Below the pieces are notes generated by a model that did no database searches, was not told the DNA's origin, and worked only from the letters and a program-made list of their open reading frames with translations. This document shows positions 1-7,116 of a stretch of DNA of 41,739 bases, piece after piece (the first letter of the stretch is position 1; each line of letters opens with the position of its first letter). Source of the DNA: Ruminococcus sp. (GTDB lineage Bacteria; Bacillota_I; Bacilli_A; RF39; UBA660); contig JAMPHW010000003.1 in the NCBI GenBank assembly GCA_023663235.1, positions 40,635 through 82,373 on the forward strand, written 5' to 3'. The position numbers were made by a program, and so were the translations under genes.

Positions 1-2
1 AT

Positions 3-8
3 CCTCCT
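3..8 (-). promoter_or_regulatory. Shine-Dalgarno of a gene starting just left of the window
   Basis: On the minus strand this reads AGGAGG, a perfect ribosome-binding site at the extreme left edge. It implies a minus-strand gene whose start codon lies just outside the window, downstream of lepA, the HTH gene, hemW and the 135-residue gene. In many Bacillota hrcA follows hemW, but no CIRCE element is visible, so the identity is unknown. Confidence 0.6.
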
Positions 9-49
9 TTCGTTTTGGATTTTAGCAAAATATTTTTAAAATAGCAAAT

Positions 50-145
50 GCAGATTTATTAAAATCTGTAATAATTTTATGCAGAAATACCAAAATCTGC
101 TAAGCAGATTTTACTAAATCTGTATGTTTTTAGACTAAAATCTGC
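50..145 (-). repeat. Cluster of AAAATCTGC / GCAGATTTT arms (alternative hairpins)
   Basis: At least five copies of an AAATCTGC-type word lie in both orientations within 96 bases: 50-57, 61-68, 92-100, 104-112 and 137-145. The two central copies form a perfect 9-bp palindrome with a 3-base spacer (92-112). The rightmost copy contains the last codons and stop of the 135-residue gene. Several arms can pair with more than one partner, so the transcript between that gene and the next ribosome site could fold in alternative ways. No long T-run follows any arm, so it is not an ordinary terminator. Confidence 0.6.
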
Positions 146-542
146 ATTTTTTCTTTTTTTTGAATAAAAGTGTAAAGGTAAGTAAAATAATTAGGAAACA
201 AATAGCACCGATTGTAGGAGCAGCATATGTAGAAACTTCTTCTTTACTTGCAATTTCAAGGCTTGTTAATGAAGAACTATCTTTACTGATTAAAGTATCT
301 TCATTTTTATAAACATACAAATAATAACTTTCACTTTCTAAATCATTATAGACAGTTAAAACGACTTCATTTATGTCATCAGTTAAATTATTTCCTGCAA
401 CAGATATTTTATCATTAGAATCTATTTCATAATTAAACTTTAAGATATCATCATCGGTATATAAATTAATAGTATAAATAGTATTTAAAGAATTAAATTT
501 TAAAGGCATGTCCCCATTTAAGATTTCTAAGTTTTTTAACAT
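135..542 (-). CDS. Small tail-anchored protein with cadherin-like beta-sandwich
   Basis: This 135-residue protein has no N-terminal signal. Residues 1-80 resemble the cadherin-like beta-sandwich family (pattern L..L.I.NG....F....T.Y.I, ending in a Y.L.VYKNE strand). Residues about 109-129 form one hydrophobic helix followed by KKKKKCRF at the C-terminus. The lysines suggest the tail stays in the cytoplasm, which would require export of the N-terminal domain without a signal peptide; this is odd for the topology. An in-frame TAG just upstream and a GGTGG site fix the ATG start. It follows hemW with a 47-base gap. The stop codon lies inside a repeat cluster. Function unknown. Confidence 0.65.
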   Translation of the reverse strand: MLKNLEILNGDMPLKFNSLNTIYTINLYTDDDILKFNYEIDSNDKISVAGNNLTDDINEVVLTVYNDLESESYYLYVYKNEDTLISKDSSSLTSLEIASKEEVSTYAAPTIGAICFLIILLTFTLLFKKKKKCRF

Positions 543-568
543 AGTACCACCTATAAATAGTGTAAACT

Positions 569-591
569 AAAAAAAGGTAGTTATACCTTTT
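569..591 (-). terminator. Weak terminator after hemW
   Basis: An 8-bp stem (AAAAGGTA / TACCTTTT) with a 4-base loop overlaps the hemW stop codon and runs into a T-run on the minus strand. The stem is AT-rich, so termination between hemW and the next gene is probably partial. Confidence 0.4.
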
Positions 592-1681
592 AGATTAATT
601 TAATTAATATTTCATTCATCACATACAATTTTTTAGGATTAACATAAATACTACCATTTTTGTAAATTAAATCGCCACTTTTAATTAAAGGCTTAATAGG
701 AAAAATATTTTGCATATTCTCTTCAAATTTATCAAAGAAATGTTGTAAATTAATACCTTCTAATTTTCTAAAGCCTAATATTAGTTCATTTTCCATATTA
801 TCTACTTTGCTCATTAAAGCTTTAGAACTAATAAAATTACCTTTTAAATATTCAGTTAAACTTTTAGTATTTTCATATCTTATAGCGGCCACATAACCAC
901 TTGCTCCGACACCAAAGCCATAATATTCTTCATTATTCCAATAAGTTAAATTATGTTTCGATTCAAAACCTTTTTTAGCAAAATTGGAAACTTCATAATG
1001 AATAAATCCTGCTTTTTTAAGTTTTTTACAAATAGTATCATACATTTTAAAATCACGTTCTTCTTCAATAGGTTTTATTTTATTAAGACCAACAAGAGTA
1101 TTTTTTTCAATAATTAAACTATATGTACTAATATGTTCAGGTTTTAACTTTAAAATTAAATCAAGATCTTTATTTAAAGCTTTTAAAGTTTCATTTGGGA
1201 TAGCATACATTAAATCCAAATTAATATTTTTAAATCCAATTTTTCTAGCTAGATCTATTTTCTTTTTGGCATCTTTAAAGTCTGCTTCTCTATTCATAAA
1301 TTTTAGTTTTTCATCATTAAAAGATTCGATACCAATACTTAATCTATTTACGCCATTATCATATAAAAACTGTAATTTTTCTTCTTCTAGGTCTTTAATA
1401 TTACATTCAAAAGTAAACTCAGTAATAACTGTTTTCTTTAGGACTTTTAGTACTTTAAATAGACTTTTTAGTTCATCAATACTAAGGCAAGATGGCGTGC
1501 CACCACCAATATAAAGAGTATTTATGACCTCTCCCATATAAGAGTTATTTATTTCCTCACTTAGTCTTTTTAAATAAGCATCTATCCAATCATGATTATA
1601 AACAACTTTACAAAAATCGCAATAAGAACAAATACTATTACAAAAAGGTATATGAATATATACAGATTTTATTTTTTCCAT
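590..1681 (-). CDS. hemW: Radical SAM heme chaperone HemW
   Basis: This 363-residue radical SAM protein (formerly annotated as coproporphyrinogen III oxidase-like) carries the HemW cluster motif C14-N-S-I-C18-S-Y-C21, with the extra C24, and the GGGTPS motif at 59-64. Known HemW proteins bind a 4Fe-4S cluster and SAM and deliver heme to respiratory enzymes. Length and C-terminal winged-helix-like part (about 290-363) match the family. The start overlaps the stop of the upstream HTH gene as TAATG, so translation is coupled. The order lepA-HTH-hemW matches the common lepA-hemW linkage in Bacillota, with an added gene in between. Confidence 0.93.
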   Translation of the reverse strand: MEKIKSVYIHIPFCNSICSYCDFCKVVYNHDWIDAYLKRLSEEINNSYMGEVINTLYIGGGTPSCLSIDELKSLFKVLKVLKKTVITEFTFECNIKDLEEEKLQFLYDNGVNRLSIGIESFNDEKLKFMNREADFKDAKKKIDLARKIGFKNINLDLMYAIPNETLKALNKDLDLILKLKPEHISTYSLIIEKNTLVGLNKIKPIEEERDFKMYDTICKKLKKAGFIHYEVSNFAKKGFESKHNLTYWNNEEYYGFGVGASGYVAAIRYENTKSLTEYLKGNFISSKALMSKVDNMENELILGFRKLEGINLQHFFDKFEENMQNIFPIKPLIKSGDLIYKNGSIYVNPKKLYVMNEILIKLI

Positions 1682-2208
1682 TATTTGCCTCTATAAATAT
1701 TTTTAATTTCTTCATATACTTCCTGATTGGGCATTTGGCTAATGACCTCTTTATCTTCTAGAAGCCCTAACATTTTCTTTAAATGTTCTTTTTCGTCAAT
1801 AGATGTAGTACTTTCAATAATCTGTTGTAACATCTCTTTATTAACAGTTCTTCTAAAGGCATTAGCAATGGTTGTATGACTGCATTTATAATCATTTGCT
1901 AAGGCTCTAAGAGTTGCTCCTTTAAGAATAGCATCGCTTATTTCTAATGCCTGCTCATCACTAATAACAATTTCTCTTTTACTTTTAGCTCCTGCTGCTG
2001 CCCGAGATTCTAATAAAAGCTTTTGCAAAGTGAGAGTGATTTTTTCAGAAATTACTTTATTGTAATAGTCTCCATCTTCTCTTCTAACAGTATCTAGCAT
2101 TGAATTTATAGTTTTTCTGGCTTTTCCAAAATGATTTGATGCATTTGTAACATTATTACCTGCTAATATATAAGCTACTACTTCATCAACTTTTTCTTTA
2201 GCATACAT
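1681..2208 (-). CDS. Tandem SpoIIID-like helix-turn-helix regulator
   Basis: This 175-residue protein contains two helix-turn-helix units. The first (about 1-70) aligns by eye with the sporulation regulator SpoIIID: an initial YI helix, a T-x-x-x-A-x-x-FG-x-x-(K)-T-(V/I) helix pair, then a basic GAKSKRE tail near 73-79 where SpoIIID has its GG-x-A-T-K basic extension. A second HTH lies at about 83-130 (LRALANDYKCSHTTIANAF). SpoIIID itself is only about 90 residues with one HTH. The start is 2 bases after lepA, with its GGGGAGGA site inside the lepA end, and the stop overlaps hemW. It is probably a DNA-binding protein; a sporulation role is inference. No ligand domain is visible. Confidence 0.55.
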   Translation of the reverse strand: MYAKEKVDEVVAYILAGNNVTNASNHFGKARKTINSMLDTVRREDGDYYNKVISEKITLTLQKLLLESRAAAGAKSKREIVISDEQALEISDAILKGATLRALANDYKCSHTTIANAFRRTVNKEMLQQIIESTTSIDEKEHLKKMLGLLEDKEVISQMPNQEVYEEIKNIYRGK

Positions 2209-2210
2209 TT

Positions 2211-4007
2211 TTATTCCTCCCCACTTAATACAGCTAAAAAGGCTTCTTGAGGAACTTCAATACTTCCCACCATTTTCATTCTTTTTTTACCTTCTTTTTG
2301 CTTTTCTAATAACTTTCTTTTTCTGGAAACATCGCCACCATAGCATTTAGCTAAAACATTCTTTTTCATAGCACTTATAGTTTCTCTTGCTATAACTTTA
2401 GAACCAACACTTGCTTGGATTGGACATTCAAACATTTGACGAGGAATAATCTCTTTTAACTTTTTAACAATATTTCTTCCTCTATTGTAAGCAAAATCTT
2501 TATGAACAATAATTGATAGAGCATCTACTGGTTTACCATTTAATAAAATATCCATTTTAACTAATTTAGACTCTTTATAACCCGTTATTTCATAATCAAA
2601 TGAAGCATAACCTTTAGTATAGCTTTTTAATTTATCAAAGAAATCATAAACTATTTCTGATAAAGGAATTTCATAATGAATGTTAACTCTAGTCTCATCA
2701 ATATATTCCATTGATTTATATATGCCTCTTTTATCTTGACATAATTCCATTATAGGACCTATATATTCACTTGGAACAATGATATTAGTATAAATATAAG
2801 GTTCTTCAATATGAGAAATAATACTTCTATCAGGTAATTTATTAGGGCTATCAATTTCTAATGTTTCACCACTAGTAAGTTCAACTTTATATATTACACT
2901 AGGACTTGTTGCAATTATATTAATATTAAATTCTCTTTCAATACGTGTCATTATAATATCCATATGAAGTAAACCTAGAAAACCTGTTCTAAAACCAAAT
3001 CCTAAAGCATCAGAAGTTTCAGCTTCAAAAGTTAGAGCAGCATCATTAAGTTTTAGTTTATTTAAGGCTTCTTTTAAATTTTCAAATTGATTAGGTTCAA
3101 TAGGAAAAAGTCCTGAATAAACCATAGGTTTCATAGGTTGATAGCCTTTTATAGGTTCATTTGCAGGATTATCACTTAAAGTTATAGTATCCCCGACATT
3201 TACTTTAGAAATATCTTTAATACTAGCACAAATAAAACCTACTTCTCCAGCTTTTAATTCTTCTTTTTTGATTTCTTTTGGAGTACTAACACCTAGTTCA
3301 ACTATTTCAAAGTCAGAATTGGTAGCCATCATTTTAATTTTATCTTTAACTTTTAATTTACCACTTTCAAGTTTTACTAGAGCAATAACGCCTCTATAAG
3401 CATCAAATCGGCTATCAAAAATCAAAGCTCTAGTTTTATCAGTATTAGGGATAGTTGGAGCAGGTACTCTTTTAATTATTTCTTCAATGAGTTTAGGAAT
3501 ACCCTCACCTGTTTTTCCACTACATAGGATAATCTCTTCTTTTTTAAAACCAAAAACTTTTATTAATTCTTCAGTTACTTTAGGAATATTGGCATTAGGT
3601 AAATCTATTTTATTAATTACAGGTATAATTTTTAAATCATTATTTAGGGCTAAATAAAGATTAGCAATAGTTTGAGCTTCTATTCCTTGAGCAGCATCAA
3701 CAACTAAAACAGCTCCTTCACAAGCAGCAAGACTTCTTGAAACTTCATAAGAAAAATCGACATGACCTGGAGTATCTATTAAGTTTAGAATATATTCTTC
3801 TCCTTCATAAGTTGTATGAAGTTCGACAGCATTTAACTTAATAGTTATACCTCTTTCACGTTCTAAATCCATATTATCAAGCATTTGATCTTTCATTTCT
3901 CGTTTTTCTAAAGCATGAGTACATTCTAAAATACGATCAGCTAAAGTACTTTTGCCATGATCAATATGAGCGATTATTGAAAAGTTACGTATATTTTTTG
4001 CTTCCAT
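2211..4007 (-). CDS. lepA: Elongation factor 4 (LepA), ribosomal back-translocase GTPase
   Basis: This is a 598-residue translational GTPase. It has the G1 motif AHIDHGKS at 13-20, the switch motif RGITIK near 55, DTPGH near 80 and NKID near 134, followed by the LepA C-terminal domain with the [14 protein letters not shown] ending typical of the family. EF-4 acts on stalled or mis-translocated ribosomes. A GTG nine bases upstream is in frame, but the ATG at 4007 is preferred because AAAGGTG sits 6 bases ahead of it and the protein then starts [12 protein letters not shown] as in other LepA. It is the first gene of the lepA-HTH-hemW operon. Confidence 0.97.
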   Translation of the reverse strand: MEAKNIRNFSIIAHIDHGKSTLADRILECTHALEKREMKDQMLDNMDLERERGITIKLNAVELHTTYEGEEYILNLIDTPGHVDFSYEVSRSLAACEGAVLVVDAAQGIEAQTIANLYLALNNDLKIIPVINKIDLPNANIPKVTEELIKVFGFKKEEIILCSGKTGEGIPKLIEEIIKRVPAPTIPNTDKTRALIFDSRFDAYRGVIALVKLESGKLKVKDKIKMMATNSDFEIVELGVSTPKEIKKEELKAGEVGFICASIKDISKVNVGDTITLSDNPANEPIKGYQPMKPMVYSGLFPIEPNQFENLKEALNKLKLNDAALTFEAETSDALGFGFRTGFLGLLHMDIIMTRIEREFNINIIATSPSVIYKVELTSGETLEIDSPNKLPDRSIISHIEEPYIYTNIIVPSEYIGPIMELCQDKRGIYKSMEYIDETRVNIHYEIPLSEIVYDFFDKLKSYTKGYASFDYEITGYKESKLVKMDILLNGKPVDALSIIVHKDFAYNRGRNIVKKLKEIIPRQMFECPIQASVGSKVIARETISAMKKNVLAKCYGGDVSRKRKLLEKQKEGKKRMKMVGSIEVPQEAFLAVLSGEE

Positions 4008-4024
4008 ATAAAACACCTTTTATT

Positions 4025-4030
4025 ATTATA
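4025..4030 (-). promoter_or_regulatory. Probable -10 box of the lepA operon
   Basis: A perfect TATAAT on the minus strand lies 17 bases upstream of the lepA start, immediately before its ribosome-binding site. No convincing -35 box is present at 17-18 bases, so the promoter call rests on the -10 alone. Confidence 0.35.
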
Positions 4031-4055
4031 CCTTAAATTAAAGATAAATGCTATA

Positions 4056-4838
4056 CTAAGATTTTTTGGCTTTACTTTGTTTTAATTCTTTTCTTTTAGC
4101 TTTTAATTGTTCCCTATAATTACGCATAATGTCAAATGATTTATGATTTTGCTTTTCAAGGTCTGGGAAAGCTTTTAATAAACGATTAGGATAAGCTTTA
4201 AAGTGAGCGATAGATTCTTTAAGTCTTTTTTCAAAAATAATAGGTATTAAAGCAATCTTTTCATTTTTAAGTTCTTCAACAATTATAATACGATTACGCA
4301 AATTATAAGCGATAACAACAGAATAAGTAACATCTATTACAAAGATTATAAAAATAATTAAAGCAATGATACTCCACGTCTTAAATGATAATAAACTAAA
4401 GAACATAGCTAAAAGTGGCATTACTAAATAGATAATAACTAAAGATAAAACGCCAAAAGCAAAGGAATTTCTAAGACATATTCGACCATTTAAATTGTAT
4501 TTATCTTTACTATAATCCCACCATTTATTATGAAATATTTTTTCTAATAAAAAGGAAGTAAAATACTCTAAAGCACTAGTTATGATAACACCAAAAACAA
4601 AAACGACGACTGGATCATCATAATATCTAAATAAGCAAAATAAAATTAAAACAGCTCCAAGGCCATAAATAGGAATAACTGGTCCACATAAAAATCCTCT
4701 ATTAACTAACTTTTTGGTTCCTAGAAATATCCAAAAAACTTCTAAAAAATAGCCTAAAAAAGAACATATAAAGAAAATTAAGAAACCGTAAACTAAAACA
4801 TTCATATTTATCATGCTTATTTTTAATAAATTTATCAT
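4056..4838 (-). CDS. CmpB-family (PF06541-like) multipass membrane protein
   Basis: About 260 residues with five or so hydrophobic segments in the first 180 and a basic, Lys-rich cytoplasmic tail. The sequence GFLCGPVIPIYGLGA, followed by E.F.S..LEKIFHNKWWDYS and N.NGRICLRNS, is the hallmark of the putative ABC-transporter type IV / CmpB family seen in Bacillota and Mollicutes. The biochemical role of the family is not established. Several ATGs are possible; the one at 4838 has a weak GTGAT site, whereas the GTG nine bases earlier has none. The gene is divergent from spoIIIAH and convergent with nothing. Confidence 0.7.
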   Translation of the reverse strand: MINLLKISMINMNVLVYGFLIFFICSFLGYFLEVFWIFLGTKKLVNRGFLCGPVIPIYGLGAVLILFCLFRYYDDPVVVFVFGVIITSALEYFTSFLLEKIFHNKWWDYSKDKYNLNGRICLRNSFAFGVLSLVIIYLVMPLLAMFFSLLSFKTWSIIALIIFIIFVIDVTYSVVIAYNLRNRIIIVEELKNEKIALIPIIFEKRLKESIAHFKAYPNRLLKAFPDLEKQNHKSFDIMRNYREQLKAKRKELKQSKAKKS

Positions 4839-4890
4839 AATTATCACTAGTTCATTATACCATTTATTTTAAATTTAAACTACTTTTTTT

Positions 4891-4919
4891 ACATATTTAA
4901 GAAAGATATTACATATAGT
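4891..4919 (+). promoter_or_regulatory. Putative sigma-E promoter of spoIIIAH
   Basis: ACATATT at 4891-4897, a 14-base spacer and CATATAGT at 4912-4919 fit the Bacillus sigma-E consensus (about kmATATT-N14-CATACAnT). The expected start site lies some 20 bases ahead of the spoIIIAH ATG, leaving room for its AAAGGA ribosome site. In B. subtilis the spoIIIA operon is transcribed by sigma-E, which is why this match is taken seriously in an AT-rich genome. Confidence 0.55.
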
Positions 4920-4945
4920 CTACTATAAATAGAAAGGATTTTATA

Positions 4946-5440
4946 ATGATTAATAAACAAAATTTATGGTTTATAACCCTTTTTTCTCTAATTATGGTTT
5001 TAAGTATTTATTACTTAACTATGGGAGATGATGCTTTATCAACAATCAATGTTGAAAGTAAAAATAATGATAAGACAGAAGTTGTTGTAAGCGAAAATGA
5101 TACTTTAGTAGCGCTTAAAGTTGCTAGTGAGGAAGCTATGGTAGCAAAACTTGAAGAATTACAAAACACCCTTTTAAGTACAACAGCTACTTTAGAAGAG
5201 AAAAACCAAGCTTATGAAGATTTACAAAATATAAACAAAAACGAAAGTAATAAGGAAATAATTGAAAAGCTTCTTAAAGACACTTACAAATTAGATTCTT
5301 ATGTAAATATCGAGGGAAATAATATAAAGGTTACTATTGCTAGTGTTAATCATGATACAGAGCTTGCGAATAAAATAATTAGAAGTATTCAAGAATTATA
5401 TGATAAAGAAATGTATATTACAGTAAAATTTGGAAACTAG
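4946..5440 (+). CDS. spoIIIAH: Stage III sporulation protein SpoIIIAH
   Basis: This 164-residue protein has an N-terminal membrane anchor (about 8-26), an acidic linker, a helical stretch (about 50-100) and a C-terminal ring-building-motif-like domain ending in E-x-Y-I-T-V-K-F. This matches SpoIIIAH, the mother-cell half of the SpoIIIAH-SpoIIQ channel between mother cell and forespore. It is shorter than the B. subtilis protein (about 218). The rest of the spoIIIA operon is not in the window; here the gene is followed by gerE and gerM on the same strand. A sigma-E-like promoter stands just upstream. Confidence 0.82.
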   Translation: MINKQNLWFITLFSLIMVLSIYYLTMGDDALSTINVESKNNDKTEVVVSENDTLVALKVASEEAMVAKLEELQNTLLSTTATLEEKNQAYEDLQNINKNESNKEIIEKLLKDTYKLDSYVNIEGNNIKVTIASVNHDTELANKIIRSIQELYDKEMYITVKFGN

Positions 5441-5451
5441 GCCCTTTATTT

Positions 5452-5480
5452 AACCAATTTCACGTGTAGTTCATAAAATA
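5452..5480 (+). promoter_or_regulatory. Putative sigma-K promoter of gerE
   Basis: AAC at 5452-5454, a 17-base spacer and CATAAAATA at 5472-5480 fit the sigma-K consensus mAC-N16/17-CATAnnnTA. It lies between spoIIIAH and gerE, about 35 bases ahead of the gerE GTG. In B. subtilis gerE is a sigma-K gene, so sequence and biology agree. Confidence 0.55.
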
Positions 5481-5515
5481 CACTATATAGATATAGTAAT
5501 GAAAGGAAGGTACAC

Positions 5516-5722
5516 GTGAAAAGAAGTATTTTAACTAGAAGAGAATATGAAATATTTACACTTTTAGTCCAAAGTAAAACGACTAAAGAAATCGCCGATA
5601 GATTACATATTAGTGAAAAAACAGTTAGAAATCATATTTCAAACGTTATGCAAAAATTAGAAGTTAAAGGACGATCTAGTGCAGTTGTAGAACTTCTTAA
5701 GTTAGGCGAAATTACTTTATAA
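5516..5722 (+). CDS. gerE: Spore-coat transcription regulator GerE (LuxR-type HTH)
   Basis: This 68-residue protein is a bare LuxR/FixJ-type helix-turn-helix with no receiver domain. The core TTKEIADRLHISEKTVRNHI, then SNVMQKLEVKGRS and AVVELLKLGE, is nearly the same as B. subtilis GerE (74 residues). GerE is the last regulator of the mother-cell cascade and controls late coat genes. Translation starts at GTG (5516), with GAAAGGAAGG just ahead. It sits between spoIIIAH and gerM, behind a sigma-K-like promoter and in front of a clear terminator. Confidence 0.93.
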   Translation: MKRSILTRREYEIFTLLVQSKTTKEIADRLHISEKTVRNHISNVMQKLEVKGRSSAVVELLKLGEITL

Positions 5723-5724
5723 AT

Positions 5725-5747
5725 AAATCTCCTTTATGGAGATTTTT
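5725..5747 (+). terminator. Rho-independent terminator after gerE
   Basis: A perfect 8-bp stem AAATCTCC / GGAGATTT with a 5-base loop is followed by T residues, starting 2 bases after the gerE stop. It separates gerE from gerM. Confidence 0.75.
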
Positions 5748-5791
5748 CTTCTAAAATAAGCTTTTTAACGTATAATTTATTAGGTGATTAT

Positions 5792-6736
5792 ATGCTAAAA
5801 AAAAGTGCTTTAAGAAGAATTATGGTGTCAACTATTGCTTTAATAATCGTTAGTATTTTATATTTTTTTCCAACTTCTAATGAAATAGCTAGTATTCCTT
5901 TTACAACTAATTATGTAGATGTTTTAAAATCCCCTATTTATCTTATTAATAAAGATAATTATGTTATTAGAACAGATATTGTAGTTAACAGTGAATCATC
6001 ATTAGATAAGGCTAAAGAACTAATTGAAGCTTTAACTATAGATTCAACTAAAAGTGAATATATTGTTAAAAATTTTAAACCTATTATTCCCAAAAATACT
6101 AAAGTAATAGAAATTAGTTTAGAAAATAATTTATTGAAAGTGAATTTCTCTAAAGAATTTTTAAATGTAACTAAAGATGAGGAAGAAAAACTAATTGAAG
6201 CTTTAGTATATACTTTAACAGAAATTAGTGATATTAAGGAAATTATGGTTTTTATTGAAGGTAAAAGATTAGAAATGTTACCTCAATCTAAAATAAAACT
6301 TCCTAACACAATTAATAGAAATATTGGCATAAATAAGGTTTATGATTTAGACAATTTAAAAGATTCTAGTAAAACAACAATTTATTATATAAACAAAGAA
6401 GATGATTTATTATATTATGTTCCAGTTACAAAAGTAGAAAATAACAGCTCCAATAAAGTTGAAATAATTATTGAAGAATTAAAAAGTAGTCCGATATATC
6501 AGACTAACTTAATAAGTTATTTAGCATCTTCTACGGAATTACTTAACTATGAAGCTTTAGAAAACCAAATATCTTTAAGTTTTAATCAAGCAATATTTGA
6601 AGATTTAAACGAAAAGAATATTAAAGAAGAAGTTAAGTATTCTATTTCTTTATCTTTAAAAGATGCTTATGATGCTAAAGAAGTTATTTTTAAAGTTGAT
6701 GATGAAATTATAACTACCTGGAAAGCTTTTAGTTAG
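5792..6736 (+). CDS. gerM: GerM-like sporulation protein with two GerMN domains
   Basis: This 314-residue protein has an N-terminal signal/anchor (about 9-27) and two GerMN-type domains, at about 45-175 (I.EISLENNLLKVNFSKEF, then ALVYTLTEI.DIKEIMVFIEG) and about 195-312. The duplicated layout matches GerM of Bacillus (about 366 residues), a sigma-E-dependent lipoprotein-like factor that stabilises the SpoIIIA-Q channel and is needed for germination. It starts at ATG 5792 behind AGGTGAT. A TATAAT lies at 5770-5775, but no clear sigma-E or -35 box is seen. Its place next to spoIIIAH fits a joint role in the channel. Confidence 0.85.
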   Translation: MLKKSALRRIMVSTIALIIVSILYFFPTSNEIASIPFTTNYVDVLKSPIYLINKDNYVIRTDIVVNSESSLDKAKELIEALTIDSTKSEYIVKNFKPIIPKNTKVIEISLENNLLKVNFSKEFLNVTKDEEEKLIEALVYTLTEISDIKEIMVFIEGKRLEMLPQSKIKLPNTINRNIGINKVYDLDNLKDSSKTTIYYINKEDDLLYYVPVTKVENNSSNKVEIIIEELKSSPIYQTNLISYLASSTELLNYEALENQISLSFNQAIFEDLNEKNIKEEVKYSISLSLKDAYDAKEVIFKVDDEIITTWKAFS

Positions 6737-6788
6737 ATTACTAATTCTAATATATTAATGTTTTGTTCTACTCTAAGTAAAAAATTTA

Positions 6789-6817
6789 TTGTAACGTTCT
6801 TAATTATTTAGTATAAT
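6789..6817 (+). promoter_or_regulatory. Promoter of the small-peptide (toxin-like) mRNA
   Basis: TTGTAA (6789-6794), a 17-base spacer and a perfect TATAAT (6812-6817) make a good housekeeping promoter. Transcription should start near 6824, so the transcript begins close to AGGGAATATC and has a leader of roughly 58 bases. Confidence 0.65.
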
Positions 6818-6882
6818 TTTTATAGGGAATATCAGTTATTGGGTGCCTACCTCTAATCTATATAGAGAGGAGGTTTGATAAA

Positions 6883-6975
6883 ATGAAAACTAAGACTTTT
6901 ATTATAAAGGTACTTAGACTCATTGCTATCATTTTATTTCTCCTTATCATTATGATAGTAGTTATAAAAAAATGA
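6883..6975 (+). CDS. 30-residue hydrophobic peptide, candidate type I toxin
   Basis: The peptide has a basic N-terminus (MKTKTFIIKVLR), one uninterrupted hydrophobic helix (about 12-28) and ends in KK. This is the usual build of type I toxins such as TxpA, BsrG or Fst, although no specific family is recognised. A strong AGAGAGGAGG site lies 7 bases before the ATG and can pair with ACCTC in the leader, so it may be masked. The gene has its own promoter and terminator, and its transcript of about 235 bases has complementary ends. A convergent promoter on the other strand would make an RNA overlapping its 3' part. The alternative is a small regulatory membrane peptide without toxicity. Confidence 0.6.
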   Translation: MKTKTFIIKVLRLIAIILFLLIIMIVVIKK

Positions 6976-7003
6976 CACTTAATTCTTTATTGAATTAAAT
7001 GTC
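6974..7003. terminator. Hairpin at the peptide stop codon; terminator for the antisense strand
   Basis: GACACTTAATTC and GAATTAAATGTC pair with one mismatch around a 6-base loop. Read on the minus strand the hairpin is followed by ATTTTTTT, a good terminator. On the plus strand no T-run follows, so the peptide mRNA should read through it, and there it may shield the 3' end of the coding region. Confidence 0.6.
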
Positions 7004-7023
7004 TAACTCAAATTAATTAGGTA

Positions 7024-7060
7024 GACATTCAATATTACGAACTGAATGTTCCCTTTTTTA
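7024..7060 (+). terminator. Terminator of the small-peptide mRNA
   Basis: A stem ACATTCA / TGAATGT with an 11-base loop is followed after TCCC by six T residues and ATTTT. The right arm belongs to a segment (7040-7053) that is also complementary to the very 5' end of the same transcript, so the two pairings compete. Confidence 0.6.
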
Positions 7061-7087
7061 TTTTATGCAAGTTTCCTTGACATATTC

Positions 7088-7116
7088 ATAATAACACAAA
7101 AACGACTTTTTTACAA
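7088..7116 (-). promoter_or_regulatory. Promoter of the candidate antisense RNA
   Basis: On the minus strand TTGTAA (7111-7116), a 17-base spacer and TATTAT (7088-7093) make a promoter very like the one of the peptide mRNA. The -35 box overlaps the terminator hairpin of the upstream tRNA-Arg. Confidence 0.5.

Larger units (their letters stand above)
6966..7081 (-). ncRNA. Candidate antisense RNA (antitoxin) to the small-peptide mRNA
   Basis: A minus-strand promoter at 7088-7116 would start an RNA near 7081. It would run through the whole 3' untranslated part of the peptide mRNA and end at a 12-bp hairpin (6974-7003, one mismatch) followed by ATTTTTTT on the minus strand, giving about 115 bases. 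This 3'-overlap geometry is that of known Bacillus pairs such as txpA/RatA and bsrG/SR4. It is predicted only from promoter and terminator signals; no homology to a named RNA is claimed. Confidence 0.5.

Noticed and set aside
1..145. CIRCE element or heat-shock operon leader
   Set aside because: The TTAGCACTC-N9-GAGTGCTAA motif is absent; the repeats are of the AAAATCTGC type.
50..145. CRISPR-like repeat array
   Set aside because: Repeats are only 8-9 bases, in both orientations and without regular spacers.
5770..5791. Sigma-E promoter for gerM
   Set aside because: CGTATAAT resembles the -10 weakly, but no -35 of the sigma-E type is present at 13-15 bases.
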